Assembly: GCA_037893245.1 (NCBI GenBank)
Contig: JBAIAA010000697.1
Span: forward strand, 992,001-1,056,000
Length of the DNA: 64,000 bases
Origin: Crossaster papposus
Lineage: Eukaryota; Echinodermata; Asteroidea; Velatida; Solasteridae
Reading direction: 5' to 3'
Part shown: positions 52,708-63,285 of the stretch, piece by piece
Numbering within the stretch: position 1 is the first letter of the stretch
How the letters are laid out: each line of letters opens with the position of its first letter
Notes under the pieces: model-generated
Seen by the model: the letters and a program-made list of their open reading frames with translations, nothing else
The model's database searches: none
What the model was told of the DNA's origin: nothing
Program-made: the position numbers and the translations under genes

Positions 52708-52895
52708 TTTTTGATATTAGCAGACTTGGTCCAGAAGGCTCAAGGTAAAAATAGTGATAGATCATTTTGATAGACTTGGTGCAGGAGGCTCAATGTAAGA
52801 ATAGTGATAGATCATTTTGATAGACTTGGTGCAGGAGGCTCAATGTAATAATAGTGATAGATCATTTTGATAGACTTGGTGCAGGAGGCCTGAAG
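52708..52895 (+). repeat. 50 bp tandem repeat containing the micro-exon
   Basis: Four units of about 50 bp, each with 'tttgatag' + 'acttggtgcaggaggctcaa' + 'tgtaagaatagtgatagatca' or close variants. Each of the first three contains a 21-nt exon-like core between AG and GT. See micro-exon h. Confidence 0.88.
52724..52744 (+). CDS. acidic zinc-finger gene, micro-exon h (21 nt)
   Basis: Phase 1 in and out, acceptor 'gatattagcag', donor CAAG|GTAAAA. Reads DLVQKAQ across its borders. Copies at about 52773 and 52823 keep AG before and GT after the same 21 nt (reading DLVQEAQ). As 21 is a multiple of three, any number could be included without a frame change. Confidence 0.5.
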
Positions 52896-53193
52896 CAGTG
52901 CTGGTGCAATTGATGAATTTTGCAGAGAATCCAGTACTTTTTATTTTCTTTTTATTGACTGCGTGATAACGTACCGTGTTGGGGGATTCGGTCCATTATG
53001 ATTGGTCATCCCCAACCCAGTCCGTTATACGCAGTAAGGACCAGGTCCTCACCCTGTTACTCCTTTAATAAATACCTTTTTAGTTAGGAAATAAACAGTG
53101 AATTTGCTCCAATTCTTTCACAAAACAATGCCGCCCCCTTGATCTAGTCGACCAATCAGAAGCATTCTTCCTATGTTTTTTCCTTTCAAGCAG

Positions 53194-53350
53194 ATATCTT
53201 ACGACAATTCCATGATTTCGTCGAGGTTGAAAAAGGATCGACTAGATCCGCCAAAAAAACGGCGGCCAACACCGTTCGCCAACTGCTATTGATAGCAGAA
53301 AAAATTGGCCTGGCAATCAACAAGCTTGTTTCGCCAAAGGTACCGCAAAA
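53194..53350 (+). CDS. acidic zinc-finger gene, exon i (helical region)
   Basis: 157 nt, phase 1 in, phase 2 out (acceptor 'cctttcaagcag', donor GTAAGT). Reads DILRQFHDFVEVEKGSTRSA then KKTAANTVRQLLLIAEKIGL and AINKLVSPKVPQ. A predicted helical segment with the pattern F..F....GS.R....A...V.Q......I. This recalls the N-terminal helical (core-binding) part of tyrosine-recombinase-like proteins seen fused to finger motifs in invertebrate genomes. That likeness is from memory and tentative. Confidence 0.55.
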
Positions 53351-53380
53351 GTAAGTTCATATGGTGTATGATGTTCACAG

Positions 53381-53493
53381 AACAGAAATCCAAATTGTAA
53401 TGAGGTTACAAACAATGCTGCTTGACCACTTCATGAGAAGTGTTCGTCCTGGCATCCTAGCCAGGGCGAACCAAAACAAACGAAAAATTCAAG
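53381..53493 (+). CDS. acidic zinc-finger gene, exon j
   Basis: 113 nt, phase 2 in, phase 1 out (acceptor 'gttcacag', donor CAAG|GTAAGA). Reads TEIQIVMRLQTMLLDHFMRS then VRPGILARANQNKRKIQ. The preceding intron would be only 30 nt. Reading through it would meet a stop, so it is either a very short intron or a damaged border. Helical, basic at the end. Confidence 0.5.
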
Positions 53494-53892
53494 GTAAGAA
53501 TGTTTTTCTCACATTTCAACCAAAAGACAAAGTTGCCGTTTCAAATAATTAAACATGAAATGCATCATCCGTTTTAAATCATGGAAAAACTTTACGTGTC
53601 CTCTGGCGAGAACTGGTTAAAGAAGTTATTGGGTTTAGAATTTATATTTTATTGTAAATGTTGTCATTCCAGGCATGGGAAATCTCAGCTTTTAGAACCA
53701 GTTCGCGTCGGATGACATATACACACAAAAACATAATTCTGAGATTCTAAACGGATGACGGATAAACACGTAACGAACATATCTGTCAGCAACAGGTTCG
53801 CAGCGCTTGTGCTTGGTCAATGTAAAACATTTTTGTCATCTGTTTCCTTATTACAGAACACATTTTAATCCTACAAAGTTTTGTCTTTGCAG

Positions 53893-53970
53893 GCCTACTG
53901 GTCGACAGCCAACAAATATCAACATTCCGTGGACGGTCAAACCAGGAATTAAAGGCCCTGGTGAACGGAA
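53893..53970 (+). CDS. acidic zinc-finger gene, exon k (last found)
   Basis: 78 nt, phase 1 in and out (acceptor 'ttgtctttgcag', donor GGAA|GTAAGT). Reads GLLVDSQQISTFRGRSNQEL then KALVNG. The gene continues to the right; a candidate continuation at about 54765 is too weak to call. No stop codon or poly(A) signal could be assigned. Confidence 0.55.
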
Positions 53971-54094
53971 GTAAGTTTAAAACTGCACACATTACTCTCG
54001 TGAACGAACACAACTGTTTTTGAAAGATACTGAAATCCCCAATAAAGTTGTTTTATAGTGACAAAGCTTTGGCAGGTGTTGTAATCAATCTCCG

Positions 54095-54156
54095 GTTGAC
54101 GCAGGGTTGGACATTTTCCAGTGGAAAACACATCATGTTTTCAACCCTGCGTCAAC
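54095..54156. repeat. 62 bp hairpin with 15 bp perfect arms
   Basis: GTTGACGCAGGGTTG and CAACCCTGCGTCAAC, with an inner imperfect 'ttttccagtggaaaac' fold. Probably a tiny MITE end pair. Confidence 0.75.
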
Positions 54157-55744
54157 TACAAGATTTGTCCAGTGTAAAAAGGGCTTAAAATATGTAACAT
54201 TTAAACCCCAACATGACCCAATATTACAAAATACTAATACATAGCAAGTAAACTGTAGCCTTGACCTAGCACAAAAAACAGCGTTTGTTTTCAACCAGCG
54301 TCGAGCAGTTATTCTTATGTTATTTGTGTTTTGTCGCGATCGCCGCCCGTTGATCGCGAATTTTTCTTTATAAAATTTTATTTTTCAGAATAATTACAGG
54401 ATATCTAGCTCAATCATTTTGCTGGATGCCTAGAATCAATATTTACTTACAGATTAGCAAGATATTTCTTAATAATTTGGTAGTAAATTTGTTCGATATC
54501 TGCAAATAGTATATCCTACTTTTAAAGGTAAGTAAAAACGATTTGCTGTCGTGTTGCTGTGTAATGGTTAATCATTTGTTTCAAAATGGGATTTTGAATA
54601 GAAATGATTGGAGGAAACAATAACCAGGTGCTTACACAATCGCAATGTTTAGCCCCACATTAATGACATGTGAATGATCTATTCAGAATAGCCGGACATT
54701 TTGGGCACACTTATTATATTTCTGAAAATTGACTTTGATGTAATCGTTTATTTTTACTCAGCCTATACTTTGTTTCTACACAATATAAATGTGGGGGATG
54801 TGAGTAGCAAGGCGGGGGTACATTGAGAGATTGGTGAATTAAAGTATCTTGCTGCCACCTTGGATGCTTACACCTGGTCTTAAACTACTTTAGAGACACC
54901 TCCCTTCCATATACAAGTGCCAAACCCTTTTCCCGAAACGAAACGATAGATTCCAAGCGCTGCCTCCCAGACTATATAAAAAAAACGCCACCAAAAAATA
55001 AATGTATAAGTACAAGTATAAACGACTACGCTAAAACATAATAGGTTATTGAAACAAAATTCATTCAAATTCACCAACTCTCGCATTCAAGTTCGTGCGA
55101 GAAAAAAATTTGCACACTTTTAATACCAAACTAGTTTAGTCATTTATCATTCAATTTCAACATTTGGTCACCCTTTTTAAGCACCGGGTTGAGAATATTC
55201 ACTTCGGATGTGAATGAAAGTAGTGCAATGTTTATTCCTTTCTGGGTTAAGCTGACACTTTTCCCCTAGTCAGTGTGACACGTTTACGGCTAAAACAAAA
55301 CAACCTAAACAAAAAGACTCCCAAGTGAATCTGAACCGCAATATTTGAGTTCTCATTGTCGCTGCTTGATTGATTTATACTACGTTCCTTTCACACCCAT
55401 TGTCAAGATTTCAAAGGAACAAAAAGTATCGATTCTTACTAATGCTTTAAAGTTTGAGATGAATTGAGTCCATTGTTCAGTGTACGAGCTACTGACTTGG
55501 GTATGTGAAAGCTTTGCCATGTCTGGTCTCAGTGTTGCGTAATCAAACAATGGAATAAAGGTTGGGTTTAGATAAGGGCGTTTCTAACGCCCAGTACGCT
55601 GGACATCGAAGTCATTTGCTGCCATACGTTCTTGTGCGTCGGGTGTGTTTCTGCTAACTACACCAAAGTGTCTCTTCCAGTGATTATTATCCGTACAAAT
55701 TTTTTAGTAGAAATACGTTGGAGATAATGTTGTATGACCCTCAA
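54157..55744. other. noncoding stretch containing one M1 element
   Basis: Holds the M1 copy at 54272-54521; the rest is AT-rich without recognised gene. It may be intron of the acidic zinc-finger gene. Confidence 0.4.
54272..54521. mobile_element. TTAA-type MITE (M1), right part and interior
   Basis: Interior 'cagcgtttgttttcaaccag' matches copy 1 at 16091; right end 'tgcaaatagtatatcctact' precedes TTAA (54522-54525). Left end eroded. Confidence 0.75.
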
Positions 55745-55745
55745 G

Positions 55746-55900
55746 AACTGACCCGCCAATTTATTTCGATGGTGATTCAAACCAGTATTTTGTGGACATA
55801 TCCGATGACGATATTTACTCCGATAAGGAATTTATACTAAAAGCGGCGGATTCGAAGGTGAATAAACTTCCTACAATCAAGGATGATTTGGACGTCTTGT
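55746..55900 (+). CDS. possible acidic exon, unassigned
   Basis: A frame reads 'IYFDGDSNQYFVDISDDDIY' then SDKEFILKAADSK, followed by GTGAAT. The acidic theme resembles exons a-c of the upstream gene, suggesting a start-region exon of a related gene. Acceptor and start are unclear, so this is a weak call. Confidence 0.25.
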
Positions 55901-56276
55901 AACAGATCAGGAAATGATGGAAAATAAGAAAAGGTAACAAGAATTGTTTTCCTCTCAAAAGTTGGCTTATATTTTAGCTGTCGGTGTATCTGGCAAGGGC
56001 AGACAGAGCTACCAGAAAACAATTCTACTGTCATTTTTTTACAGGATTTTGAATTATGTTTAATATTTCATTTACCTATCAATTATATCAACAAATTGCT
56101 GATTAACACTGAGTATGAAGAAACCCAAGCTAAAATTTGACCAACGCGTGTTCAAGACGTGCGTTGCTATTAATATGAAGCAAGAAATGAGACGGAGGGC
56201 CCCCCTCCTTTGTGGTGGTAATTGCGCTTGCGGAATTGTGTTTTGGTTTCTTAGGAATGCTTTTAGGTTCTTAGGG

Positions 56277-56540
56277 GAGGTGGGGGGAGGTGGTGGGGGG
56301 ATGGGGTAGGGGGTGGGGGGATGGGGTAGGGGGGTGGGGGAGGGGGGGGGAGGGGGGGGGGGTGGGGGGGGGGGGGGGGGGGTGGGGGGGGGGGAGGGGG
56401 GGGGTGGGGGGGGGGGGGGGGTGGGGGTGGGGGGGGGGAGGGGGGGGGAGGGGGGGGGGAGGGGGGGGGGGGGTGGGGGGGGGGGAGGGGGGGTGGGGGA
56501 GGGGGGGGGGTGGGGGAGGGGGGGGGGGGTGGGGAGGTAA
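56277..56540. repeat. extreme G-rich array (about 260 bp)
   Basis: Runs of 5-20 G broken by single A or T on one strand only. Gives very long Gly/Trp frames on one strand and Pro frames on the other, which are not genes. Highly quadruplex-prone and likely to be collapsed or misjudged in assembly. Confidence 0.95.
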
Positions 56541-56959
56541 CAATAGTCTAGAGAGTGTATGGGTGCTGGGGGTCCCTCGGTCTCATATCGTGCTGGGTAT
56601 ATTGCTATCAGGCGAAAAGGTTTAGTTATCCTTTAACGAAAATGACGTCAAGGCGAGTTTGCGCATGCGTGAGCGAAACATTACGTTGGCTTTACCCCAG
56701 CCTTTTGTCAAACCAGACTCGGAACAAATTGTTCTTTATGCTCTGTTAAACGTCTGCCGTTTTGCAACACGGGTACGGCAGGAGTAGGCCCCTACGTGAG
56801 TTAGCGAATGTATACAGTGCATGTACATGCATACGTGTATATACCCGCTCTTTTGAAGGACAATTGCAATTGTATTTATCTAATGGTGCATAAACAACCT
56901 CAAAGGTAATTTACAACAATTGCTTTTGTGGTGTTTTTTTTTGTTTTTTTTGTGTTATT

Positions 56960-57130
56960 GTTTTGTTGCTTTTGGGGGGGAGGCGGGGTTAGTGTGTTGC
57001 ATCAAATAACACTGACTTGTTCGACGCTTTGGGTTCGCGTTGACGCTGGAAAGTTCAGGAAAACCAATCATGTTCTTGTAGTCTGGTTCCCTGACTCTAC
57101 ATAAGATGGAACAGAACAATGTATAGATGA
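56960..57130. repeat. dispersed repeat R1, fragment (copy 3)
   Basis: G-rich run, then 'agtgtgttgcatcaaataac' and 'aaaccaatcatgttcttgta', the latter shared exactly with 46195-46214. Confidence 0.6.
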
Positions 57131-57589
57131 TATTATATATGATGAAATTAAATTAAAACAATTTCAAAATTGCCGGGAAAACCTATACAGGTTGGGTATT
57201 TTTCCCTCAAGTGCACCACGTATGGTATGATCTTGGGTATAACAAATGTTTCTGACTACACTGTAGGGATCTCATGAATTTGAGAGGCATAGATTATTTT
57301 CTTGCGCGCCACCTGACTTTTGCCTTCATTGCATCATCTTTAATCATTTGGACCCTCTGGGTACGTTTCGTTTTCTAAACAAATTGCTGTTTACAATTGC
57401 CTAGACCTACCTTGATTGCTACTGATGAGTATGTGTTTGTTATTAGAAGCCGTGTCCGTTTGTACGCGGTGCCGCGCTGTTTCATAACAATTCGCGACTA
57501 ATTACAAACGAGATGGTATTGATTGTTCAGTTTCAAGGCGATATTTTCGTTAGTTTCCAAGACGGTGTTTTCATTTAGCTAGAAACTGT

Positions 57590-58163
57590 AATTACCAGGG
57601 AATGCTCATTGGCTGTTACGTTACCCGCTTCCAGCGTTAGCTCCGCCCATGTTGTAATCTTGCACCAATAAGAAATGTTTTCTACTTTCCTCGCGAGCGC
57701 AAGCTCGTTCTTGATTGGATGTAGGTTGGCTATGACGTCAACCTTGTCTGTGGTCTGCGGCTGCTAAGCTGACGTGGCAAAATACGTACGTTTTATGAGT
57801 ACTTGCCGATATACGATGAACGCACACGAAGTGTTCAGCATTTCGTCTATAAGATACGGTTTCGAGCTACGATATATTTAGTCTCTTTTCTGTCAGTCTG
57901 ATCGTCGTACAGTGCTCTACATGCATAGCTGCCTATTGAAGTCGCGTCGGTGTGACTGTCCCGATCGTTGAAGTTGCTGATGAATAAATCCAAAACGATA
58001 TTTTGATTTTTGCCTTAATCGGGCAAAGCTTCGGTTTACGCTTTCCGATTGTTGTCGAGTTATATACGTGCGTACAGGAACACTTTAGTTGGCGTTGGCG
58101 TGTGAGTCGTTGATAATTACATTCTAGCGGATTGGTGCTCAGAATTCACTTGAATCTAGGAGA
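57590..58163 (+). promoter_or_regulatory. promoter-like region upstream of a first exon
   Basis: Free of the repeats that fill the rest of the window. Contains CCAAT-type boxes (cattggctg near 57609, caccaataag near 57665), a GC-type box (ctccgcccat), a CRE (tgacgtca near 57734) and an initiator-like TCAGTC (57893-57898) with 'gatatattta' about 22 bp upstream. The CpG density is higher than in neighbouring DNA. Assignment of the start site is inference. Confidence 0.45.
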
Positions 58164-58209
58164 ATGGACGGAGCAGCAGCTTTGGTTCTGATGCTGTCAA
58201 CAATGGCAG
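58164..58209 (+). CDS. first exon encoding a signal peptide start
   Basis: ATG 58164 in good context (ggagaATGG) opens MDGAAALVLMLSTMA before the donor CAG|GTAAGA. The residues look like the front of a signal peptide or membrane anchor. The exon follows a repeat-free promoter-like region. Later exons were not found within the next 5.8 kb, which is all repeat. The protein family is unknown. Confidence 0.5.
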
Positions 58210-58289
58210 GTAAGATTTATTATCTGTCACATGTGGTATTTCCTCGAACCCTTGACCTGTTTATGAGCAATTGTATACAATCTCCATCA

Positions 58290-58555
58290 GGATCAGGGAC
58301 GTAGTGTATTACTATTATTAATTATTTCTGGTAATGAAACCAAGGAATCCTCAAAAGCGCCCTTGGCACTGTAGCTCGCAAGCCTGAAGAAACCTGTAGA
58401 GATAACACAAATGAGAAGAATGTACAGTTTTGGAGATGAGAGACAAACCCACGGAATCAGGCAGGGACTGAAAACCCAATCCACATATTGGCCTAGGCCG
58501 GATTTGAACCCGGGTCACAGCCGTGGAAGGCGAGGAAAGAACGACAACGCCAACC
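58290..58555 (-). repeat. tRNA-derived SINE (second family)
   Basis: On the minus strand: a tRNA-like head with B box GGGTTCAAATCC (near 58505), then 'ggttttcagtccctgcctg', 'tctccaaaactgtacattct', 'caggcttgcgagctacagtg' and an A/T-rich tail at about 58300. The body ('gtgggtttgtctctcatctcc') resembles widespread deuterostome SINEs. Lies in the presumed first intron after 58209. Confidence 0.7.
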
Positions 58556-58625
58556 TGATTCCCTCTCATTTTGTTGCGTGTGCACTTTTCGTTTCTAAAG
58601 CAGTATTCATCAACAATCTATTTAA

Positions 58626-58789
58626 AGGTAGGATACACCATTGGTAATTCAATTGTTTGGAAAAATTACGGAATATATACGCAGTCATTTTGCTGGGTGC
58701 CTGGAATTATTTACTTTTAAATAAGTAAGAAATGTTTTAATATTTCGGTAGTCAATTTTTTCGATATCTGTTAATGGTGTACCCTTACT
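58626..58789. mobile_element. TTAA-flanked MITE (M1), short whole copy
   Basis: 164 bp between TTAA (58622-58625) and TTAA (58790-58793); ends AGGTAGGATACACCATTGGT and TTAATGGTGTACCCTTACT. An internally deleted version of the 320 bp copy. Confidence 0.85.
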
Positions 58790-58864
58790 TTAAGGACTTC
58801 ACTGCAAAAAAGCGGATAACTTACCCTAAGATGATCGCATTGTTAACAGTGTTGTAAGTCACGA

Positions 58865-59336
58865 GACCTGGGCCGATATTCATAAAAGCCTGCTAAACCT
58901 AGTAGGCTGCTAAAATGGCCCCTAGTTGACAACTAAGCCTAGTTGGAAAGTGATATTCATAAAACTTTGCTAAGCTTAGTTGGTTGCTAAGTTGGCTGCT
59001 ATTTAGTGTAAACGTTAGAATTGATCTTGGGTGTCTCCTAGTCACCAGTTGACACATTATCCTCACCCAGCATAGGGCTAGATTCTCCACAACCAATAGA
59101 ACATTGGAATACCTAACAAATAGGCTTTCAAAACTTAAATCTGAATCCAAGAACCATGATATCCAATGTAAAATATCCCGTAACAAATATTTTAGTTCCC
59201 AAGCATCTTTCTTCTTGCGATTGGTGTTGACATCATTATGCTTACTCTCAAGAAAGTCTTTCGATATATCGAACCTTTCCGCTATAAATACGGTTTGTTT
59301 ATCACTGTAATTAGCTTTACGTTGTTTACCTTCCAC
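58865..59336 (-). pseudogene. Harbinger-type Myb/SANT-like protein fragment
   Basis: From ATG 59336 on the minus strand: MEGKQRKANYSDKQTVFIAE, RFDISKDFLESKHNDVNTNR, KKKDAWELKYL. The pattern 'NYS..Q...I.E.....+..L.SK.N..VTN..KK.AW' is that of the Myb/SANT-like DNA-binding protein encoded by Harbinger/PIF transposons and their domesticated relatives. The domain is cut after about 50 residues. The 58865-58915 end ('gggccgatattcataaaagc') looks like a Harbinger-type terminal sequence. No nuclease gene is present, so this is a truncated copy. Confidence 0.6.
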
Positions 59337-59639
59337 ATCGCCATGCTTCTGTAGATTTCAATGCACAAATTATGGCCCTCATGTCTCAGATTTGCTGTTG
59401 TTCATAAAGCCATTTGACCCATCCCCAAATCACCATACCCTATTGTAACATAGAACCGTTTGCTGGGGTCGATACACACACAGGAAGGAGACTCAAGACA
59501 GGCATTTTCTGGTTTCGGTGGTTTATAGGCCGTATATTCTAACTACTTCTGTGGTAGAACACTGACATAAAGTTTACCGTTAAAACGCGGCACTAAAACT
59601 GCTCCAGCGCATGCGCCATCCGGAACAGGTTGCCTAGGC
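59337..59639. other. short stretch without recognised gene
   Basis: Transition from AT-rich DNA to the GC-rich Gypsy-related block. Nothing recognised. Confidence 0.3.
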
Positions 59640-60757
59640 GTACTAGCAGGACTCCACTGAGCAGTTTCACCGTGGAACCGCTCTGGTGCCCTCTGGCACA
59701 GACGCTACACAGCCCCCTTCGAGGACCTTGTTTGTCTCAAAACAGGACGGCGGGCATCTACCGCCGCACCCCCGGAATACACGGACAGAAGACGCGAGAC
59801 GCCCACAACAACACAACAACAAGAACAATTAGTCAAAGTTTGTGTAGGATGTGGCAGGTGGCCGGTGACCGGCGCTGGAACTCGGTCTGCTTAAACCGCT
59901 GCTCCCAGAACTCAAGTGGGACGTCGTCAGGGTAGCGCGAGGGTGGGGGCGCTTCAGGGGGAAGCAGTCCTTACAGGAAGGGCTGGCCTGCCACAGACGC
60001 GTTCACGAAGTACTGGCCAAACTGCTGCCATTCGGCAGGAGTCGCCCCGTGACCTCGTATGAGGGGACCACGCGCGTCCGCAGAAGTCGGTGGTCATCCC
60101 CGTCGAGCCCGATCGGCGTTGTCTCCAGGCGCCACCTTCCACCCGAGCTTGCGGGGAGGGTTTGGCGGGGCTGCTTCCCTTCGGGTGGCTGGAGCGGCGT
60201 CCGTGGTCGTGTCCCCGGTGCTCCGACTGACGGGGCAGGTGTGGTCGAGGCCGCCCTTTCTGGCCCTGGTTTGGCTGACTGGCCGACTCGTCCCTGTACG
60301 AACAAAGATGCTGGGAGGACTGCTCCTAATGAAGGTGGTCCCCCGGCTCCCCCGCCGAAACTGGGCCCCGTCGTCTCTTGGACGGGGGCTGCGTTAAAGG
60401 TCAGGCCGCTGCGGGGTGGTCCCGTCCGCCGTGGGGGAGGTCTAGGCTCCCCTGTCGGGAAAGGGGATGCGGAGAAGGTCCTCGGCCAGCGGGATTGTCG
60501 AGCTCCATCTCGTCGCCGCTGGGATGGATCTTCAGCGCATCTATCTCTGCCATCACCCCGGCCACAAAACCTTCCCGGCGGAACCGATGATGTCGGCTGC
60601 TAATGTCCTCCCGATAAAACCGCAGACCGCAGCCTTTTTCGCACGCGTACGGGCGCTCCGGTTGGAGCTGCTCGCACGCGGTGCCCATGTGCCTACCGCG
60701 GTTGCTGCTGCGGGTGAACGCCTTTCCACAATGGAATCACATCACAGGAGCCATCCT

Positions 60758-60761
<4 letters not shown>

Positions 60762-60787
<26 letters not shown>
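60762..60787. repeat. poly-G tract
   Basis: About 26 G in a row within the Gypsy fossil; a similar run lies at 62639-62660. Confidence 0.95.
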
Positions 60788-60789
<2 letters not shown>

Positions 60790-63285
60790 GGAGGGGAGAT
60801 GGAAGTTCGGTTAATACAAGACAATATCGGCGAGGCCAGACTACCTTCTGGCCGACGCGAGTATACCTCCCGGTGTCCGGTTCTGTCGGTGGAGAAGGTG
60901 GCCGATCACACCCTACCTCGGGCTCACCCAGCCCCGGATCTAGTAGAGTCACACGGCGCTTCTAGGCTCGTAGCTGGTACCCTCCGCCCGACGATCGTAC
61001 TGTTGCTTCTGGTGCGTCTTGCCTTCCTACAGGTGTTGCCGAGCGAATTCGTGAGCGCGCTCAATCTTCTCTCCAACTCGTCCACATAATCCTGTTCCGT
61101 CGCCCCTGCCGTCGGCTCCTCCGGCTGACCCACCATCAAGTCCAACGGAAGTCGCACCTCCCGGCCGAGCATGAGCATGTTCGGCGTGAACTTGGTGATG
61201 TCGTGCTGGGAGGAACGGTACGCCATCATGACGTATGGGAGGTGTTTGTCCCAGTCATACTGGTTCTCCTGCACAAACAGGCCCAACTTCGTCTTGACGG
61301 TGCGGTTAAACCGCTCCAACATTCCGTCAGACTGAGGTTGGAACGGCGTAGTGTGGGTCTTGTGGACGCCCAGTAGACGACATGTGTCCTGGAAGAGCCA
61401 GGCCTAGAACTTCCTCCCCTAATCCGTGTAGATCTCGAGGGGGCACCAAACCATGATGCTTGTATTCCTGGTCTTGTCTTCTGGAACTGGCACGTGAGGT
61501 CGAATGCGAGGCACTCCATCGGCGCACCCACCAAGTACTGCTGCAGTGGGGCCCGGAGGGGTCGAGTGGGTGGCTTTTTGGACCCACACTTGTGGCATTT
61601 CCGGCACCACTCTTCCACCCGAAGTCACATTCATTGGAAGTATACCGACGCCTGTTTCAGCCGAGCAACTGTCTGGGCAATTCCAAGTGCCCCGATATCC
61701 TGCCATCAAAGGTAAACCGTTGGACGTCCTTCACCCGCGTCCGCAGGACCACTATCTTTGAAGCCAGGGGTCCGCCATGAAGCTGCTCCCACCTTATCTG
61801 CAATACGCCGTGAGACAGTCGCAGGGTCTTCCACTTCGCCCACCAGAACTTCGTGCCCTCGACCAGGGCCGACAAGTCCGACCAGCCGGGTCTGGGAGCC
61901 CCATCCTCTAGCCACTGGGCAGTCCAGCCCAACTCCGGGTTGTCGCGCTGTTCCCGTTTCAGCTTATCGGGGTCCTAAGCCGCCAAGAGTCCCTCCACAG
62001 TGGTGGTCTCCCCCGCTCAGCTTCCCCAACTGCTCCCAGCAGGGGCCCCTTGGTATAGACTCGTGGCTGTTCTCGTCCGATCGCCAACACCGACCGCACG
62101 GATAATATATGCTAGGCCGGACTACCTTCCGGCCGGCGCGAGTATACCTCCCGGTGTCCAGTTCCGTCGGTAGAAAGGGTGGCCGATCGGACCCACCTAG
62201 GGCTCACCCAGCCCCGGATCTGTGCCCGTCTTCTCCTGCCAGTCGAAGGCGACATTCGCCTCTTTCACTTCCGGTGGCAGTTCCTCCCCATCCGACTGGT
62301 CACTCATGTCCGCCGGCAGCCCCGCAGAAGGAACCCCCGGCGCTGGGCTAGATGCTGGCAATGCCTGCTAGTCTGGAGGCGGCTGTCCTTCCTCCGTAAC
62401 TCGGATAGGCTCCACCGGTTGGTCCCGTGCAGCGTGGCTCCACCAGTCCACCAGGGCGTCACCCAAGTACGGTTTCAGCCGGTTGAAATGTTGAACCACC
62501 TTGGCCTTGGCGCGAGGTGACTTCTTGATCCGGAATGTGACGTCGTCGGTCCTCTTCAGCACCACGAAGGGCCCATCCCACCAGCACTGCAGCTTGGCCG
62601 TACGACCCACCTTATTGGAGGGGAGGGGGAAAAGGGGGGTGGGGGGGGGGGGGGGGGGGGGTGGGGTGGGTAGAGTCACACGGCGCGTCTAGGCTCGTAG
62701 CTGGTACCCTCCGCCCGACGATCGTACTGTTGCTTCTGGAGCGTCTTGCCTTCCTACAGGTGTTGCCGAGCGAATTCGTGAGCGCGCTCCATCTTCTCTC
62801 CAACTCGTCCACATAATCCTGTTCCGTCGCCCCTGCCGTCGGCTCCTCCGGCTGACCCACCATCAAGTCCAACGGAAGTCGCACCTCCCGGCCGAGCATG
62901 AGCATGTTCGGCGTGAACGTGGTGATGTTGTGCTGGGAGGAACGGTACGCCATCATGACGTATGGGAGGTGTTTGTCCCAGTCATACTGGTTCTCCTGCA
63001 CGAACAGGCTCAACATCGTCTTGACGGTGCAGTTAAACCGCTCCACCATTCCGTCGGACTGAGGGTGGAACGGCGTAGTGCGGGTATTGTGGACGCCCAG
63101 TAGACGGCAGGTGTCCTGGAAGAGCTAGGTCTCGAACTCCCTCCCCTGATCGGTGTAGATCTCGAGGGGGTCGCCGAACCATGATGCTTGTATTCCTGGT
63201 CTTGTCTTCAGGAACCGGCACATAAGGTCGATTGCGAGGCACTCCATTGGCGCACCCACCAAGTACTGCTGCAGTGGGGCCCGGA

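Noticed and set aside
54745-54795. A twelfth exon after 'tttttactcag'
   Set aside because: Phase would fit, but the segment is short, low in complexity and unlike the preceding exons; too weak to call.
56271-56625. Long Gly/Trp-rich and Pro-rich open frames on both strands
   Set aside because: They are produced by the G-rich array; no start context, no domain, and both strands are equally open.
60049-62520. Many plus-strand frames of 70-184 codons
   Set aside because: Antisense shadows of the GC-rich minus-strand Gypsy fossil.
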